DNA of 64,000 nucleotides, from the NCBI GenBank assembly GCA_035760965.1, contig DASTRY010000014.1:101330-165329 (forward strand). Reading direction: 5' to 3'. The position numbers and the translations under genes are program-made. Positions 26,541-34,286 of this stretch are shown here, in pieces (the stretch's first letter is position 1; every line of letters begins with the position of its first letter). Source of the stretch: JADGHX01 sp035760965. Lineage in GTDB: Bacteria > Pseudomonadota > Gammaproteobacteria > Steroidobacterales > Steroidobacteraceae. The notes under the pieces are model-generated. The model did not search any database, was not told the DNA's origin, and saw only the letters and a list, made by a program, of their open reading frames with translations.

Positions 26541-27119
26541 TTACGGCATCAGATAGCCGGCTCGTCTCAGCGCGCTGGCCAGCCAGATGAGCGGCAGCCC
26601 GATCAACGCGGTGGGGTCGCTGCTCTCGATGCGCTCGAACAAGGTGATGCCGAGCGCCTCCACCTTGAATCCCCCGGCGCAGTCGAGCGGCTGCTCGCGC
26701 GCGATGTAGCGGCGGATCTCGGTGTCGGTGAGCATGCGAAAGGCCACCGTGGTCGTGTCCAGGTGCTCGAGCGTCAGGCCGGCTTCGACGCCCACGACCG
26801 CGCAGCCGGTGAAGAACTGCGCCTGCCGTCCGCTGAGCGCCGCGAGCTGTACGCGGCATGTTTCCTCGTCGCCCGGCTTGTCGAGCACGTGCTCGCCGAG
26901 CGCAGCCACCTGGTCGCTGCCGATCACGATGGCGCGGGGGTGCCGCTCGGCCACGGCCCGGGCCTTCTCCAGCGAGAGTCGAACGGCGCGCGCGCGCGGC
27001 GCCTCGCCGGGGCGAGGCGCTTCGTCCACACCGGGACTCAGCACCTCGAAGGGTGGGGCGATCCTCTCGAGCAGCGCGCGGCGGTAGCGGGAGGTCGAGG
27101 CCAGGATGAGGGGCTGCAC
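26541..27119 (-). CDS. maf: Maf-family nucleoside triphosphate pyrophosphatase (YceF type)
   Basis: A 192-residue Maf protein: LILASTSRYRRALLERI at the N terminus, IVIGSDQVA with the catalytic acidic residue, DKPGDEET, and CAGGFKVEALGITLFERIESSDPTALIGLP (split) near the end. The YceF subfamily hydrolyses 7-methyl-GTP and related modified nucleotides. Placement beside yceD and rpmF matches the E. coli yceF-yceD-rpmF neighbourhood, here divergent from yceD and convergent with rluC with five bases between stops. Confidence 0.92.
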   Translation of the reverse strand: MQPLILASTSRYRRALLERIAPPFEVLSPGVDEAPRPGEAPRARAVRLSLEKARAVAERHPRAIVIGSDQVAALGEHVLDKPGDEETCRVQLAALSGRQAQFFTGCAVVGVEAGLTLEHLDTTTVAFRMLTDTEIRRYIAREQPLDCAGGFKVEALGITLFERIESSDPTALIGLPLIWLASALRRAGYLMP

Positions 27120-27207
27120 AGTTCGAGTAATTCAGCTACGAGAAACAACGGCTTAGCGGGTAGTCCGCTTTGACTTGCAGGGGGTCGATACCTATCATAC
27201 GCGCCCC

Positions 27208-27726
27208 ATGTCGGAGCCGTGGTCGCAACTGAGCGATGTCGACCGGTTGGCCGACAGGCACGCCGAAGTCGCCTTCGAGATCCCGGTGGATCAAATGCCG
27301 AAAGTGCGCGAGCAGTTCGCGAGCGCCGGCGGCAGGGTGCGCGGCATTGCGCGCTTTCGTCGTGAGGCCGGGTTCCGTGTCGCCGACCTCGAAATGAGCG
27401 GCGAAGCGCGGCTCGTCTGCCAGAGATGCCTCGAGCCGATGCAGGTGCAGATCGAGGCGAGCGCGCACGTCGCGCTGCTCGTCTCGGAAAGCGAGGCGGA
27501 TCGCGTGCCGCCGGAGCTCGAGACGATACACGTGCCGGAGAATCGCATCCGCGTGCGCGACCTCGTCGAGGAAGAGTTGTTGTTGACGCTGCCGATCTCG
27601 CCGCTGCACGAACGAGCGGAGGAATGCGGCGCCAAGCGTGTGCCGGATGCGCAAGCCGAGGCGCCGGTGCACGAGACGCAAAGGCCGTTTGAACAGCTGG
27701 GCGAGCTGTTGAAGCGCAATCACTAG
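27208..27726 (+). CDS. yceD: YceD / DUF177 family protein
   Basis: A 172-residue protein linked to 23S rRNA accumulation in plants and bacteria. It has the DUF177 pattern LVCQRCLEPM near residue 70 (CxxC) and acidic IRVRDLVEEELLLTLPISP, then a cysteine in EECGAK. ATG 27208 was preferred to an in-frame TTG eleven codons earlier. It heads the yceD-rpmF-plsX-fabH group, the standard arrangement that couples ribosome and phospholipid synthesis. Confidence 0.92.
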   Translation: MSEPWSQLSDVDRLADRHAEVAFEIPVDQMPKVREQFASAGGRVRGIARFRREAGFRVADLEMSGEARLVCQRCLEPMQVQIEASAHVALLVSESEADRVPPELETIHVPENRIRVRDLVEEELLLTLPISPLHERAEECGAKRVPDAQAEAPVHETQRPFEQLGELLKRNH

Positions 27727-27762
27727 CTCGCCTGCTGATTTCGATTTCGAGGAGAATTTGCA

Positions 27763-27957
27763 ATGGCCGTTCAGAAAAGCCGCAAGACGCCGTCCAAGCG
27801 CGGCATGCACCGCTCGCACGATGGGCTCGCCACGCCGGCGCTGTCGACCGACCCGCAGTCGGGCGAGACGCATCTGCGTCATCGCGTGACGCCGGATGGT
27901 TTCTATCGCGGCAAGCGGGTCATCGAAAAGCGCGCCGAGACCGAAGAACAGCAATAA
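27763..27957 (+). CDS. rpmF: 50S ribosomal protein bL32
   Basis: A 64-residue protein starting MAVQKSRKTPSKRGMHRSHD, the conserved bL32 start, with the cysteine-free (zinc-independent) form and RVTPDGFYRGKRVI near the end. A strong GAGGAGA ribosome binding site precedes the ATG. Confidence 0.98.
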   Translation: MAVQKSRKTPSKRGMHRSHDGLATPALSTDPQSGETHLRHRVTPDGFYRGKRVIEKRAETEEQQ

Positions 27958-28039
27958 GCGCCGGGCCGTGCGTTCCGTACCGGCCCCGAGCCGCGCCGCT
28001 TCGTCCGTACGCTGAATTCCGCCGCGGGGGGTCTCTCGC

Positions 28040-29053
28040 GTGCAACCCATAGCCGTCGACGTGATGAGCGGCGACCGTGAGCCGCGCGAATACGTTGCGG
28101 GGCTCGCGCGCGCGCTCGACGAGGACCGCGACCTGCGCGCGCTCGTCGTCGGCGACTTGGCGGTCACGGAGCCGCTCGTCCAGTCCGTGCTGTCTGCAAC
28201 GCTGCGGACACGTGTGGAGGCGGTGCACGCGCAAGAAGTGGTGGCGATGGACGAAGCGCCGCGCGAAGCGATCCGCCGCAAGAAGCACTCGTCGATGCGC
28301 ATTGCCGTCGACCTCGTGAAAGAGGGCAGGGCCGTCGCTTGCGTCAGCGCAGGCAATACCGGCGCGCTGACCGCGATGGCGCACTTCGTCTTGAAGACCG
28401 TCCCGGGCGTCGAGCGCGCGGCCATCATGTCGGCCATTCCGGCCGCGCACGGCCACACACACATGCTGGACCTCGGTGCGAACACGAAGGCGACGCCGCA
28501 GCAGCTGGCGCAGTTCGCCGCGATGGGCTCGGTCGTCGCGCGTGACGTGTATGGCGTCGTGCAGCCGCGGGTCGGGCTGCTGAATATCGGCGAAGAGGAC
28601 ATGAAGGGGCACGAGCTCGTGCAGTCCGCGCATGCGCTCATCGCCGCGAGCGGTCTGAATTACATCGGCTTCGTCGAGGGCAACGACATCTTCTCGGGCG
28701 ACGTCGACGTCGTCGTAACCGATGGTTTCACCGGCAACGTTGCGCTCAAGACGATGGAGGGCGCCGCGCATCTGATCGCAGATCGGCTGCGCGGCGAGTT
28801 CGCGGCCAACCTGTACAGCAGGTTGGCCGGGCTCATGGCGCGGCCCGTGCTGAAGCGGGCCGCAGCGGGGCTCGATCCGCGCCGTTACAACGGCGCGTGC
28901 ATGGTGGGCTTGAGCGGTATCGTGGTAAAAAGCCACGGCGGCGCGGACAGCATCGCGTTCTCGCGGGCCATTGCGCTCGCCGCGCTGGCCGCGCGTCGCG
29001 GCCTGACGGCGCACATTGCGCAGGCTCTGCATCTAGAGGAACCCGGGCATTGA
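28040..29053 (+). CDS. plsX: Phosphate acyltransferase PlsX
   Basis: A 337-residue cytosolic/peripheral enzyme that makes acyl-phosphate from acyl-ACP for phospholipid synthesis. It has IAVDVMSGDREPREYVAGL in place of the commoner DAMGGDxGP start, then CVSAGNTGAL, LDLGANTKATPQQLAQFA, NIGEEDMKGHELV and VVTDGFTGNVALKTMEG. The GTG start at 28040 follows a G-rich tract. Its stop overlaps the fabH start. Confidence 0.95.
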   Translation: MQPIAVDVMSGDREPREYVAGLARALDEDRDLRALVVGDLAVTEPLVQSVLSATLRTRVEAVHAQEVVAMDEAPREAIRRKKHSSMRIAVDLVKEGRAVACVSAGNTGALTAMAHFVLKTVPGVERAAIMSAIPAAHGHTHMLDLGANTKATPQQLAQFAAMGSVVARDVYGVVQPRVGLLNIGEEDMKGHELVQSAHALIAASGLNYIGFVEGNDIFSGDVDVVVTDGFTGNVALKTMEGAAHLIADRLRGEFAANLYSRLAGLMARPVLKRAAAGLDPRRYNGACMVGLSGIVVKSHGGADSIAFSRAIALAALAARRGLTAHIAQALHLEEPGH

Positions 29054-30018
29054 TCTACTCGCGAATCGTCGGCACAGGCGCGCATCTGCCTGCGAAGGTC
29101 CTCACCAATTTCGATCTCGAGAAGATGGTCGACACGAGCGACGAATGGATTCGCGATCGCACCGGCATCGAACGGCGGCACATCGCGGCTGAAGGCGAGA
29201 CCACCGTCGATCTCGCGGAGCGCGCCGCGCGGCGTGCGCTCGATGCGGCGAACGTAGATCCGGCCGACGTCGATTTCATCGCCTTCGGCACGACGACGCC
29301 GGACCTCATCTTTCCGAACTGCGGCGTGTTGCTGCAGGAACGGCTCGGCGCGCGCGGCGGCGGCCCGGCGTTCAGCGTCGAGACCGCATGCAGCGGCTTC
29401 ATGTACGCGCTGTCCATCGCGGACAAGTACGTGAAGTCGGGCGAAGCCAAGTGCGCGCTGGTCGTCGGGGCGGAAACGCTCTCCCGCATCGTGGATTGGA
29501 AGGACCGCGCGACGTGCGTGCTGTTCGCGGATGGCGCGGGCGCAGTCGTGCTGAAGCCGTCGAGCGAGCCGGGCATTCTGTCGACGCACCTGCACGCCGA
29601 TGGCCGCTACAAGGACATGCTCCTCTGCAATTCAGGCGTGTCGAAAGGCTTCGGCGAGGGGCAGCCGCGCATGGCGATCTCGATGGTCGGCCGCGAAGTG
29701 TTCAAGGTGGCCGTCAACAGCCTCAGCAAGACCGTCGATGAAGCGCTCACGGCGAACGGGCTCGATCGGTCCGCGCTCGACTGGCTGGTGCCGCATCAGG
29801 CGAACCTGCGCATCATCGAGGCGACGGCGCGCAAGCTCGATCTGCCGATGGAAAAGGTGATCGTGACGGTCGCGGATCACGGCAATACGTCCGCCGCGTC
29901 CGTGCCGCTCGCTCTCGATGTGGGCGTCCGCGATGGCCGTCTGAAACGCGGACAACTGCTGCTGCTCGAAGCGTTCGGCGGCGGCTTCACGTGGGGCTCC
30001 GCGCTCATCCGTTTGTAA
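29050..30018 (+). CDS. fabH: Beta-ketoacyl-ACP synthase III FabH
   Basis: A 322-residue condensing enzyme that starts fatty acid synthesis from acetyl-CoA and malonyl-ACP. The catalytic triad is visible: cysteine in ETACSGFMYAL, histidine in VPHQANLRII, asparagine in DHGNTSAAS. The start is TTG 29050, overlapping the plsX stop (TTGA); the protein then begins IYSRIVGTGAHLP as in homologues. A strong bidirectional terminator follows. Confidence 0.96.
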   Translation: MIYSRIVGTGAHLPAKVLTNFDLEKMVDTSDEWIRDRTGIERRHIAAEGETTVDLAERAARRALDAANVDPADVDFIAFGTTTPDLIFPNCGVLLQERLGARGGGPAFSVETACSGFMYALSIADKYVKSGEAKCALVVGAETLSRIVDWKDRATCVLFADGAGAVVLKPSSEPGILSTHLHADGRYKDMLLCNSGVSKGFGEGQPRMAISMVGREVFKVAVNSLSKTVDEALTANGLDRSALDWLVPHQANLRIIEATARKLDLPMEKVIVTVADHGNTSAASVPLALDVGVRDGRLKRGQLLLLEAFGGGFTWGSALIRL

Positions 30019-30039
30019 GGCTGTCTTTCACTGCACGAA

Positions 30040-30070
30040 AAAAAACGCCGCGCAGTGCGCGGCGTTTTTT
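30040..30070. terminator. Bidirectional intrinsic terminator
   Basis: Stem AAAAAACGCCGCGC / GCGCGGCGTTTTTT with a three-base loop, between the convergent fabH and lipoprotein genes. GC-rich core with A-run before and T-run after works on both strands. Confidence 0.93.
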
Positions 30071-30097
30071 CGAGCGTCGATCGCTCTTCGTTACGAC

Positions 30098-30415
30098 TTA
30101 CTTCGAGACAGACCGACGGAACATGCGGTCAATCTTCTCGTTCGTGGCGTCACAGCAGCTCTGGCTGGCCTGCGCCGCGGCGAGGGCCTGATTGGCCGTG
30201 CTCTGCGCACCGCTGGCCGCCTGGCTCGCCGACTGGGCCGCGCTGCTGGCCGAATCAGCGGACGACTTCGCGGCGGCGAGGTCACTTTGAAGCTTGCTCA
30301 CCTGTCCTTTGAGGTCCGCGATATCCGCCTGCAGGGGCTTCAGATCCTGACAGCCGGCGAGTCCAGCCACGACGACTGCCGCAGCAGCCACCTTCACAAC
30401 GATCGCGCTCTTCAT
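30098..30415 (-). CDS. lpp: Murein (Braun/OprI-type) outer-membrane lipoprotein
   Basis: A 105-residue lipoprotein: basic start, hydrophobic core, lipobox LAGC with the lipidated cysteine at residue 22, then an Ala/Ser/Gln-rich heptad coiled coil (an alanine zipper, about 25-85) and a terminal lysine in RRSVSK. The end TNEKIDRMFRRSVSK resembles Pseudomonas OprI, whose last lysine is joined to peptidoglycan. Unusual is a CysCys pair at 87-88 just before the attachment region, which could form intersubunit disulfides. ATG 30415 has an AAGGGGA ribosome site. The protein would tether the outer membrane to the wall. Confidence 0.85.
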   Translation of the reverse strand: MKSAIVVKVAAAAVVVAGLAGCQDLKPLQADIADLKGQVSKLQSDLAAAKSSADSASSAAQSASQAASGAQSTANQALAAAQASQSCCDATNEKIDRMFRRSVSK

Positions 30416-30964
30416 ACAAGTCCCCTTCTGGGTTGTTGGTTCGGGAAGTTTTCCCTGAAACGGTTGCGTGGGCGGATCGCAAGCGACGTACCGCCTTTCG
30501 CAGCGGCGCAACTGCATCAAATTTGCCACGTAAATGCAACTACTTAGCCGTGTTCTTGTCGGTGCGTCGCGACACTTGCTCACGTGTTCCTATGACGTGT
30601 AAAGGCCATGGGGAACATTCTCCACTCACGTGAAAGAAATGCTCACAAAACGTGCTCTGTCGCGTGCGACCTTCGTCGTATTCGTGCAGGGGAAAAGGCC
30701 CGCATGCCGCATTGGACACGTGCGCCGCGCGTGTTCATTCGCGCGCGTGGGTGCGTCGGTTGCGTGCGCGCGCGACTTGTCTGAGTCGCGTGACGACTAC
30801 GCGCACGCTTGCACGCGTGGTCGTCGCGATCGAATTCGAGCGTAAGGATGCCCGTCGCGAAGACGGGTGCGAGCTCGGGGACGAGCTCAGAACGAGAAGG
30901 GGGCCGCCCCAATGCCGGGTATCGGACATCGCGGCAGGGATCATTCCAATCGCGAAAATCGAGC
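30416..30964. other. Gene-free regulatory region between lpp and lexA
   Basis: About 550 bp with no convincing gene. The part nearest lpp holds its promoter region, which I cannot place exactly. From about 30715 to 30835 the sequence is unusually rich in alternating CG/TG steps (many CGCG, GTGCG), a composition able to adopt left-handed or melting structures. No lexA-type box is seen before 31001. Confidence 0.5.
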
Positions 30965-30992
30965 TTGCTCCGGCGGCCGATCTGGATATAAT
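30965..30992 (+). promoter_or_regulatory. lexA: Sigma-70 promoter of the lexA-imuA-imuB-dnaE2 operon
   Basis: -35 TTGCTC (30965-30970), 16-base spacer, -10 TATAAT (30987-30992). The start of transcription would fall at about 30999, immediately before the LexA box. Confidence 0.75.
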
Positions 30993-31000
30993 CACAGTTA

Positions 31001-31016
31001 CTGTATAAACGAACAG
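31001..31016. promoter_or_regulatory. LexA (SOS) box
   Basis: CTGTATAAACGAACAG fits the CTG-N10-CAG consensus of gammaproteobacterial LexA. It lies directly after the -10 element and seven bases before the lexA ATG, the expected place for autorepression. Confidence 0.88.
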
Positions 31017-31023
31017 GCCAGCC

Positions 31024-31647
31024 ATGTCAGACCTGACGCCGCGCCAGACGCAAATTCTGAGGCTCATCCAACGCTTCATCAGCGAGACCGGCATGCCGCC
31101 CACTCGTGTGGAAATCGCACGCGAGCTCGGGTTCAAGTCGGCCAATGCTGCCGAAGAGCATCTGCGGGCGCTGGCACGCAAGGGTGTGATCTCGCTGGTG
31201 CCGGGGACTTCGCGCGGCATTCGCCTCATGGACACGATGCGCGAGCAACTCGGGTTGCCGCTGATCGGTCGCGTGGCGGCGGGTCGGCCCATCATGTCCG
31301 AGGAGCACATCGAGGCGCGGTATCAAATCGATCCGGCGCTGTTTCAGCCGGCGCCGCACTATCTGCTGAAAGTCACCGGCATGAGCATGAAGAACGCCGG
31401 CATCCTGGATGGCGACCTCGTCGCCGTGCATCGCACGCCCGAGGTGCGCAGCCGGCAGATCGTCGTGGCGCGGCTCGAGAACGAAGTCACCGTGAAGCGC
31501 TATCGCCAGGAAGGGTCGGTCGTGTGGCTGCTGCCGGAGAACGAGGAGTTCGAGCCTTTGCGGGTGGACCTGAAGCAGCAGCAGCTGCTCATCGAAGGCA
31601 TCGTGGTGGGCGTTCTGCGCCGGGGCAAGACGGTCGGCATGGCCTGA
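31024..31647 (+). CDS. lexA: SOS repressor LexA
   Basis: A 207-residue repressor with an N-terminal winged helix (about 1-70: TPRQTQILRLIQRF, VEIARELGFKSANAAEEHL) and a C-terminal S24 peptidase domain. The self-cleavage bond is Ala86-Gly87 (RVAAGRP), with the catalytic Ser121 in GMSMKNAG and Lys158 in VTVKRY. RecA filaments trigger cleavage and derepress target genes. It heads an operon with the mutasome genes and carries its own LexA box. Confidence 0.97.
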   Translation: MSDLTPRQTQILRLIQRFISETGMPPTRVEIARELGFKSANAAEEHLRALARKGVISLVPGTSRGIRLMDTMREQLGLPLIGRVAAGRPIMSEEHIEARYQIDPALFQPAPHYLLKVTGMSMKNAGILDGDLVAVHRTPEVRSRQIVVARLENEVTVKRYRQEGSVVWLLPENEEFEPLRVDLKQQQLLIEGIVVGVLRRGKTVGMA

Positions 31648-31710
31648 CCTTCGCGAAGGGATTCGCCGGAACGTTCGGTAACAGGTGGCATTGCTGCGTG
31701 AGATCGATCC

Positions 31711-32472
31711 ATGGATGCCCACCTGTCGTCGTCTGCATCACCGGGAGTGTCTCCCGCCGATTCTGAATTCACGCCGGATCGTCTCGGTCGGCTTCTCGAG
31801 CATCCCGCCATCTGGCGCGGACGCAGTGTCGCGCAGGTCGAGACCGTTGCGACGGGCTTTGCCGCGCTGGATGGCGCATTGCCGGGTCGAGGATGGCCGC
31901 GCGCCGGTTTGATCGAGATTCTCGTGTCGCGGCTGGGCGTGGGAGAGATGTATCTCCTGCTGCCGGCGCTCGCGTCGCTCACCCAACGAACTTCGGCTCG
32001 CTGGTGTGCCTGGATCTCACCGCCCTTCGAGCCGTTTGCGCCCGCGCTGGCAGCGCATGGCGTGGTGCTCGACCGTGTCTTCGTGACGCGCGGGGATTCG
32101 CCCGAGTGGGCCTTCGAGCAGGCACTGAGCTCCGGTGCGTGCGACGTCGTGCTCGGATGGGCAGGGAACCGCTCTGCCGTGAGCAGTCGCGTGCGCAAGA
32201 ACGAGCGCTCCGCGCGGACGCGCGCGGCCAAGGGCCTTCAACCGCGCGACATTCGCCGCTTGCAGCTCGCTGCGGAGAAAGGCCGCGCACTCGGCGTGTT
32301 GTTTCGCCCGCAGAGCGCGGCGAGCGAATCGTCGAGCGCCATCTTGCGCGTAACGGTCGAGCCTGCAGAGCAGGGCGCTCGCATCGCACTGCTGAAAAGT
32401 CGCGGCGGCCAGCGCGGCTCGATCGATCTCACCTGGAACAATCGTAACGCTCGATCGCACGGGAGCACGTGA
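31711..32472 (+). CDS. imuA: ImuA, RecA/SulA-like mutasome protein
   Basis: A 253-residue protein of the ImuA family, which is required with ImuB and DnaE2 for damage-induced mutagenesis. It has the start VETVATGFAALDGALPGRGWPRAGLIEIL, equivalent to the RecA-like N terminus without a proper Walker A, then the SulA-like middle and an unusually basic stretch RVRKNERSARTRAAKG. Its stop overlaps the imuB start. ImuA is thought to bind RecA or ImuB; mechanism is partly inferred from other bacteria. Confidence 0.9.
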   Translation: MDAHLSSSASPGVSPADSEFTPDRLGRLLEHPAIWRGRSVAQVETVATGFAALDGALPGRGWPRAGLIEILVSRLGVGEMYLLLPALASLTQRTSARWCAWISPPFEPFAPALAAHGVVLDRVFVTRGDSPEWAFEQALSSGACDVVLGWAGNRSAVSSRVRKNERSARTRAAKGLQPRDIRRLQLAAEKGRALGVLFRPQSAASESSSAILRVTVEPAEQGARIALLKSRGGQRGSIDLTWNNRNARSHGST

Positions 32473-34076
32473 TGCGCTCCCGCTCCATCCGCACCGAGCA
32501 TGCTCGGGCGCCGGACACCCGTCTTCGCCCGCAACGCTCCGAGACCATTCCGCTCTTTCCCGTTACTCGGGATTTCGTCGTCGCGCCGCAAGCCGGCGCT
32601 GCGACCGAAGCGCGCGAGCTGTGGATCGGAGTGCATTTCCCCTGGCTTCCCATCGAAGCATTGGGACCGCGCACCGAAGTCCCGCGTGCCATCGTCGAGC
32701 TGCAGGGGCAGACGCAATATGTCGTCGCGATGTGCGAACGCGCGGAACACTGGGGCATCCGCCCCGGCATGAGTCTCGCCGCGGCCTTGGCACTCGTACC
32801 GTATCTCGAGACGAAGCCGCGCGACCTGCAGCACGAGCGCCAGTTGCTCGAACGCCTCGCGGCGCGCGCGCAACGCTTCACACCACGCGTGAGCCTCGTG
32901 CCGCCGGACGGACTCGTGCTGGAAGTGAAAGGAAGCTTGCACCTCTTTGGCGGCGCAGAAGCGCTGTGCCGAACGCTCGAAGAAGAATGCCGCGCCATCG
33001 GCGTGAAGGCCGTGCTGTCCTTGGCCCCTTTTCCGCTGGCCTCTCTCGCCGGTGCGCGGGCCGGCAAGACGTTCATTATTACTGAGCCGGCACGCCTCGT
33101 CGGACACCTCACGCGGTTACCGCTGACAACGCTGCGTTGGCCTGCGGACGTTCTGCATCGTCTGCGGCAGATCGGCGTCTACACCATCGGCGATGCTTTG
33201 CGGTTGCCGCGCGGCGGGTTCGCGCGCCGCTTCGGCAAGGCGCAGCTCGCCATGCTCGATCGCCTGACGGGTCGCGACGCGGACCTGCGCGCGAGCTTTC
33301 AGGAACGCGAGCGTTTCACGCGGCGACGCGAGCTGCTGTACGAGCTGGATCACCACGAGTCGATTCTCGTGACGCTCACGCCGCTCTTGGAAGAGCTCGG
33401 CGAGTTCCTGAAAACGCGCCAATGCGGCATCACGCGACTCGACTGCCTGCTGCAACATCGGCACGCGCCCGTCACTCGTTGCGTATTGAAGCTCGCCGCG
33501 CCCGCAGCGAACGCAGGCCATCTCACGAAGCTGCTGGGCGAGCGTCTCGCCGCGCTATCTCTCCCGGAGCCCGTGCGCGCAGTGGAGTTGCGTTCGGGTT
33601 GGGTCGTGTCGCGCGCGCCTGCGATGGATGCGTTGTGGCAGCCAGGTGAGCACGGAGGTCAAACCACCGCCGAATCCACCGAGCTGATCGAGCATTTGCG
33701 CGCACGATTGGGTCACGAGGCGGTGTATGGCGTGCAGGTGCAAGCGTCGCATCGCCCGGAGTCGGCCTGGGTGGCCACCGATCTCGGCGCGCATCGCTCG
33801 ACGCAAGCGTCGGCGCCACCGCCCTGGCCCGCGTTTCGGCGTCCGATCTGGCTGCTGCGCACGCCCAAGCGTCTCAACGAACGAGACGGATTGCCTCGCC
33901 GTCGGGGTGCTCTGGAGCTGCTCGGCGGACCCGAGCGTATCGAAACGGGATGGTGGGACGGCGCCGACGTGGCACGCGATTATTACGTGGCGCGCGACGC
34001 CCACGGCGTGCGGCTTTGGATTTTCCGCGAACGGCACTCGCCGCATCGCTGGTTTCTGCACGGCGTGTTCGGGTGA
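32472..34076 (+). CDS. imuB: ImuB, catalytically inactive Y-family polymerase-like protein
   Basis: A 534-residue protein with a Y-family fold: ELWIGVHFPWLPIEALG at the start, then AEHWGIRPGMSLAAALALVP, FGGAEALCRTLEEECRA and the helix-hairpin-helix TIGDALRLPRGGFARRFG. The acidic catalytic residues of true polymerases are not in place, as usual for ImuB, which acts as the clamp-binding hub for DnaE2. I cannot see a clear clamp motif. ATG 32472 overlaps the imuA stop by one base (TGATG). About 200 bp then separate it from dnaE2. Confidence 0.92.
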   Translation: MRSRSIRTEHARAPDTRLRPQRSETIPLFPVTRDFVVAPQAGAATEARELWIGVHFPWLPIEALGPRTEVPRAIVELQGQTQYVVAMCERAEHWGIRPGMSLAAALALVPYLETKPRDLQHERQLLERLAARAQRFTPRVSLVPPDGLVLEVKGSLHLFGGAEALCRTLEEECRAIGVKAVLSLAPFPLASLAGARAGKTFIITEPARLVGHLTRLPLTTLRWPADVLHRLRQIGVYTIGDALRLPRGGFARRFGKAQLAMLDRLTGRDADLRASFQERERFTRRRELLYELDHHESILVTLTPLLEELGEFLKTRQCGITRLDCLLQHRHAPVTRCVLKLAAPAANAGHLTKLLGERLAALSLPEPVRAVELRSGWVVSRAPAMDALWQPGEHGGQTTAESTELIEHLRARLGHEAVYGVQVQASHRPESAWVATDLGAHRSTQASAPPPWPAFRRPIWLLRTPKRLNERDGLPRRRGALELLGGPERIETGWWDGADVARDYYVARDAHGVRLWIFRERHSPHRWFLHGVFG

Positions 34077-34100
34077 GGGCTCAGGGTTCGGCTCAGTACT

Positions 34101-34286
34101 CATGGGAAGAGCAGACGTCTCAAGCAGCGGGTCTCCGGTGACGTGGCGGGCGCACCGGCACGCGGGGCGTGGCGCCACGGATGGCGACACGAAAGTGGCG
34201 CACAGGGTTGGCACAACCTCCCGGGGCCGTTCCTAGTGCTCGTCACTAGCCGGAGATCCGCTGCCTGAGAAGTCTCCTCATTCATG
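34101..34286. repeat. Long imperfect inverted repeat between imuB and dnaE2
   Basis: Left arm about 34101-34143 and right arm about 34241-34286, each 43-46 bases, pair with roughly three quarters identity over a 97-base interior. Shared blocks include CATG at the outer end, GACxTCTCA, GCAGCGG, TCTCCGG and TGACG. The right arm ends on the dnaE2 start codon. It could be a transcribed hairpin or the remains of a small mobile element; no open reading frame or target duplication is seen. Confidence 0.6.

Noticed and set aside
30652..31008. 118-codon open frame before lexA
   Set aside because: Runs across the CG-rich tract and the lexA promoter; no ribosome site or family pattern.
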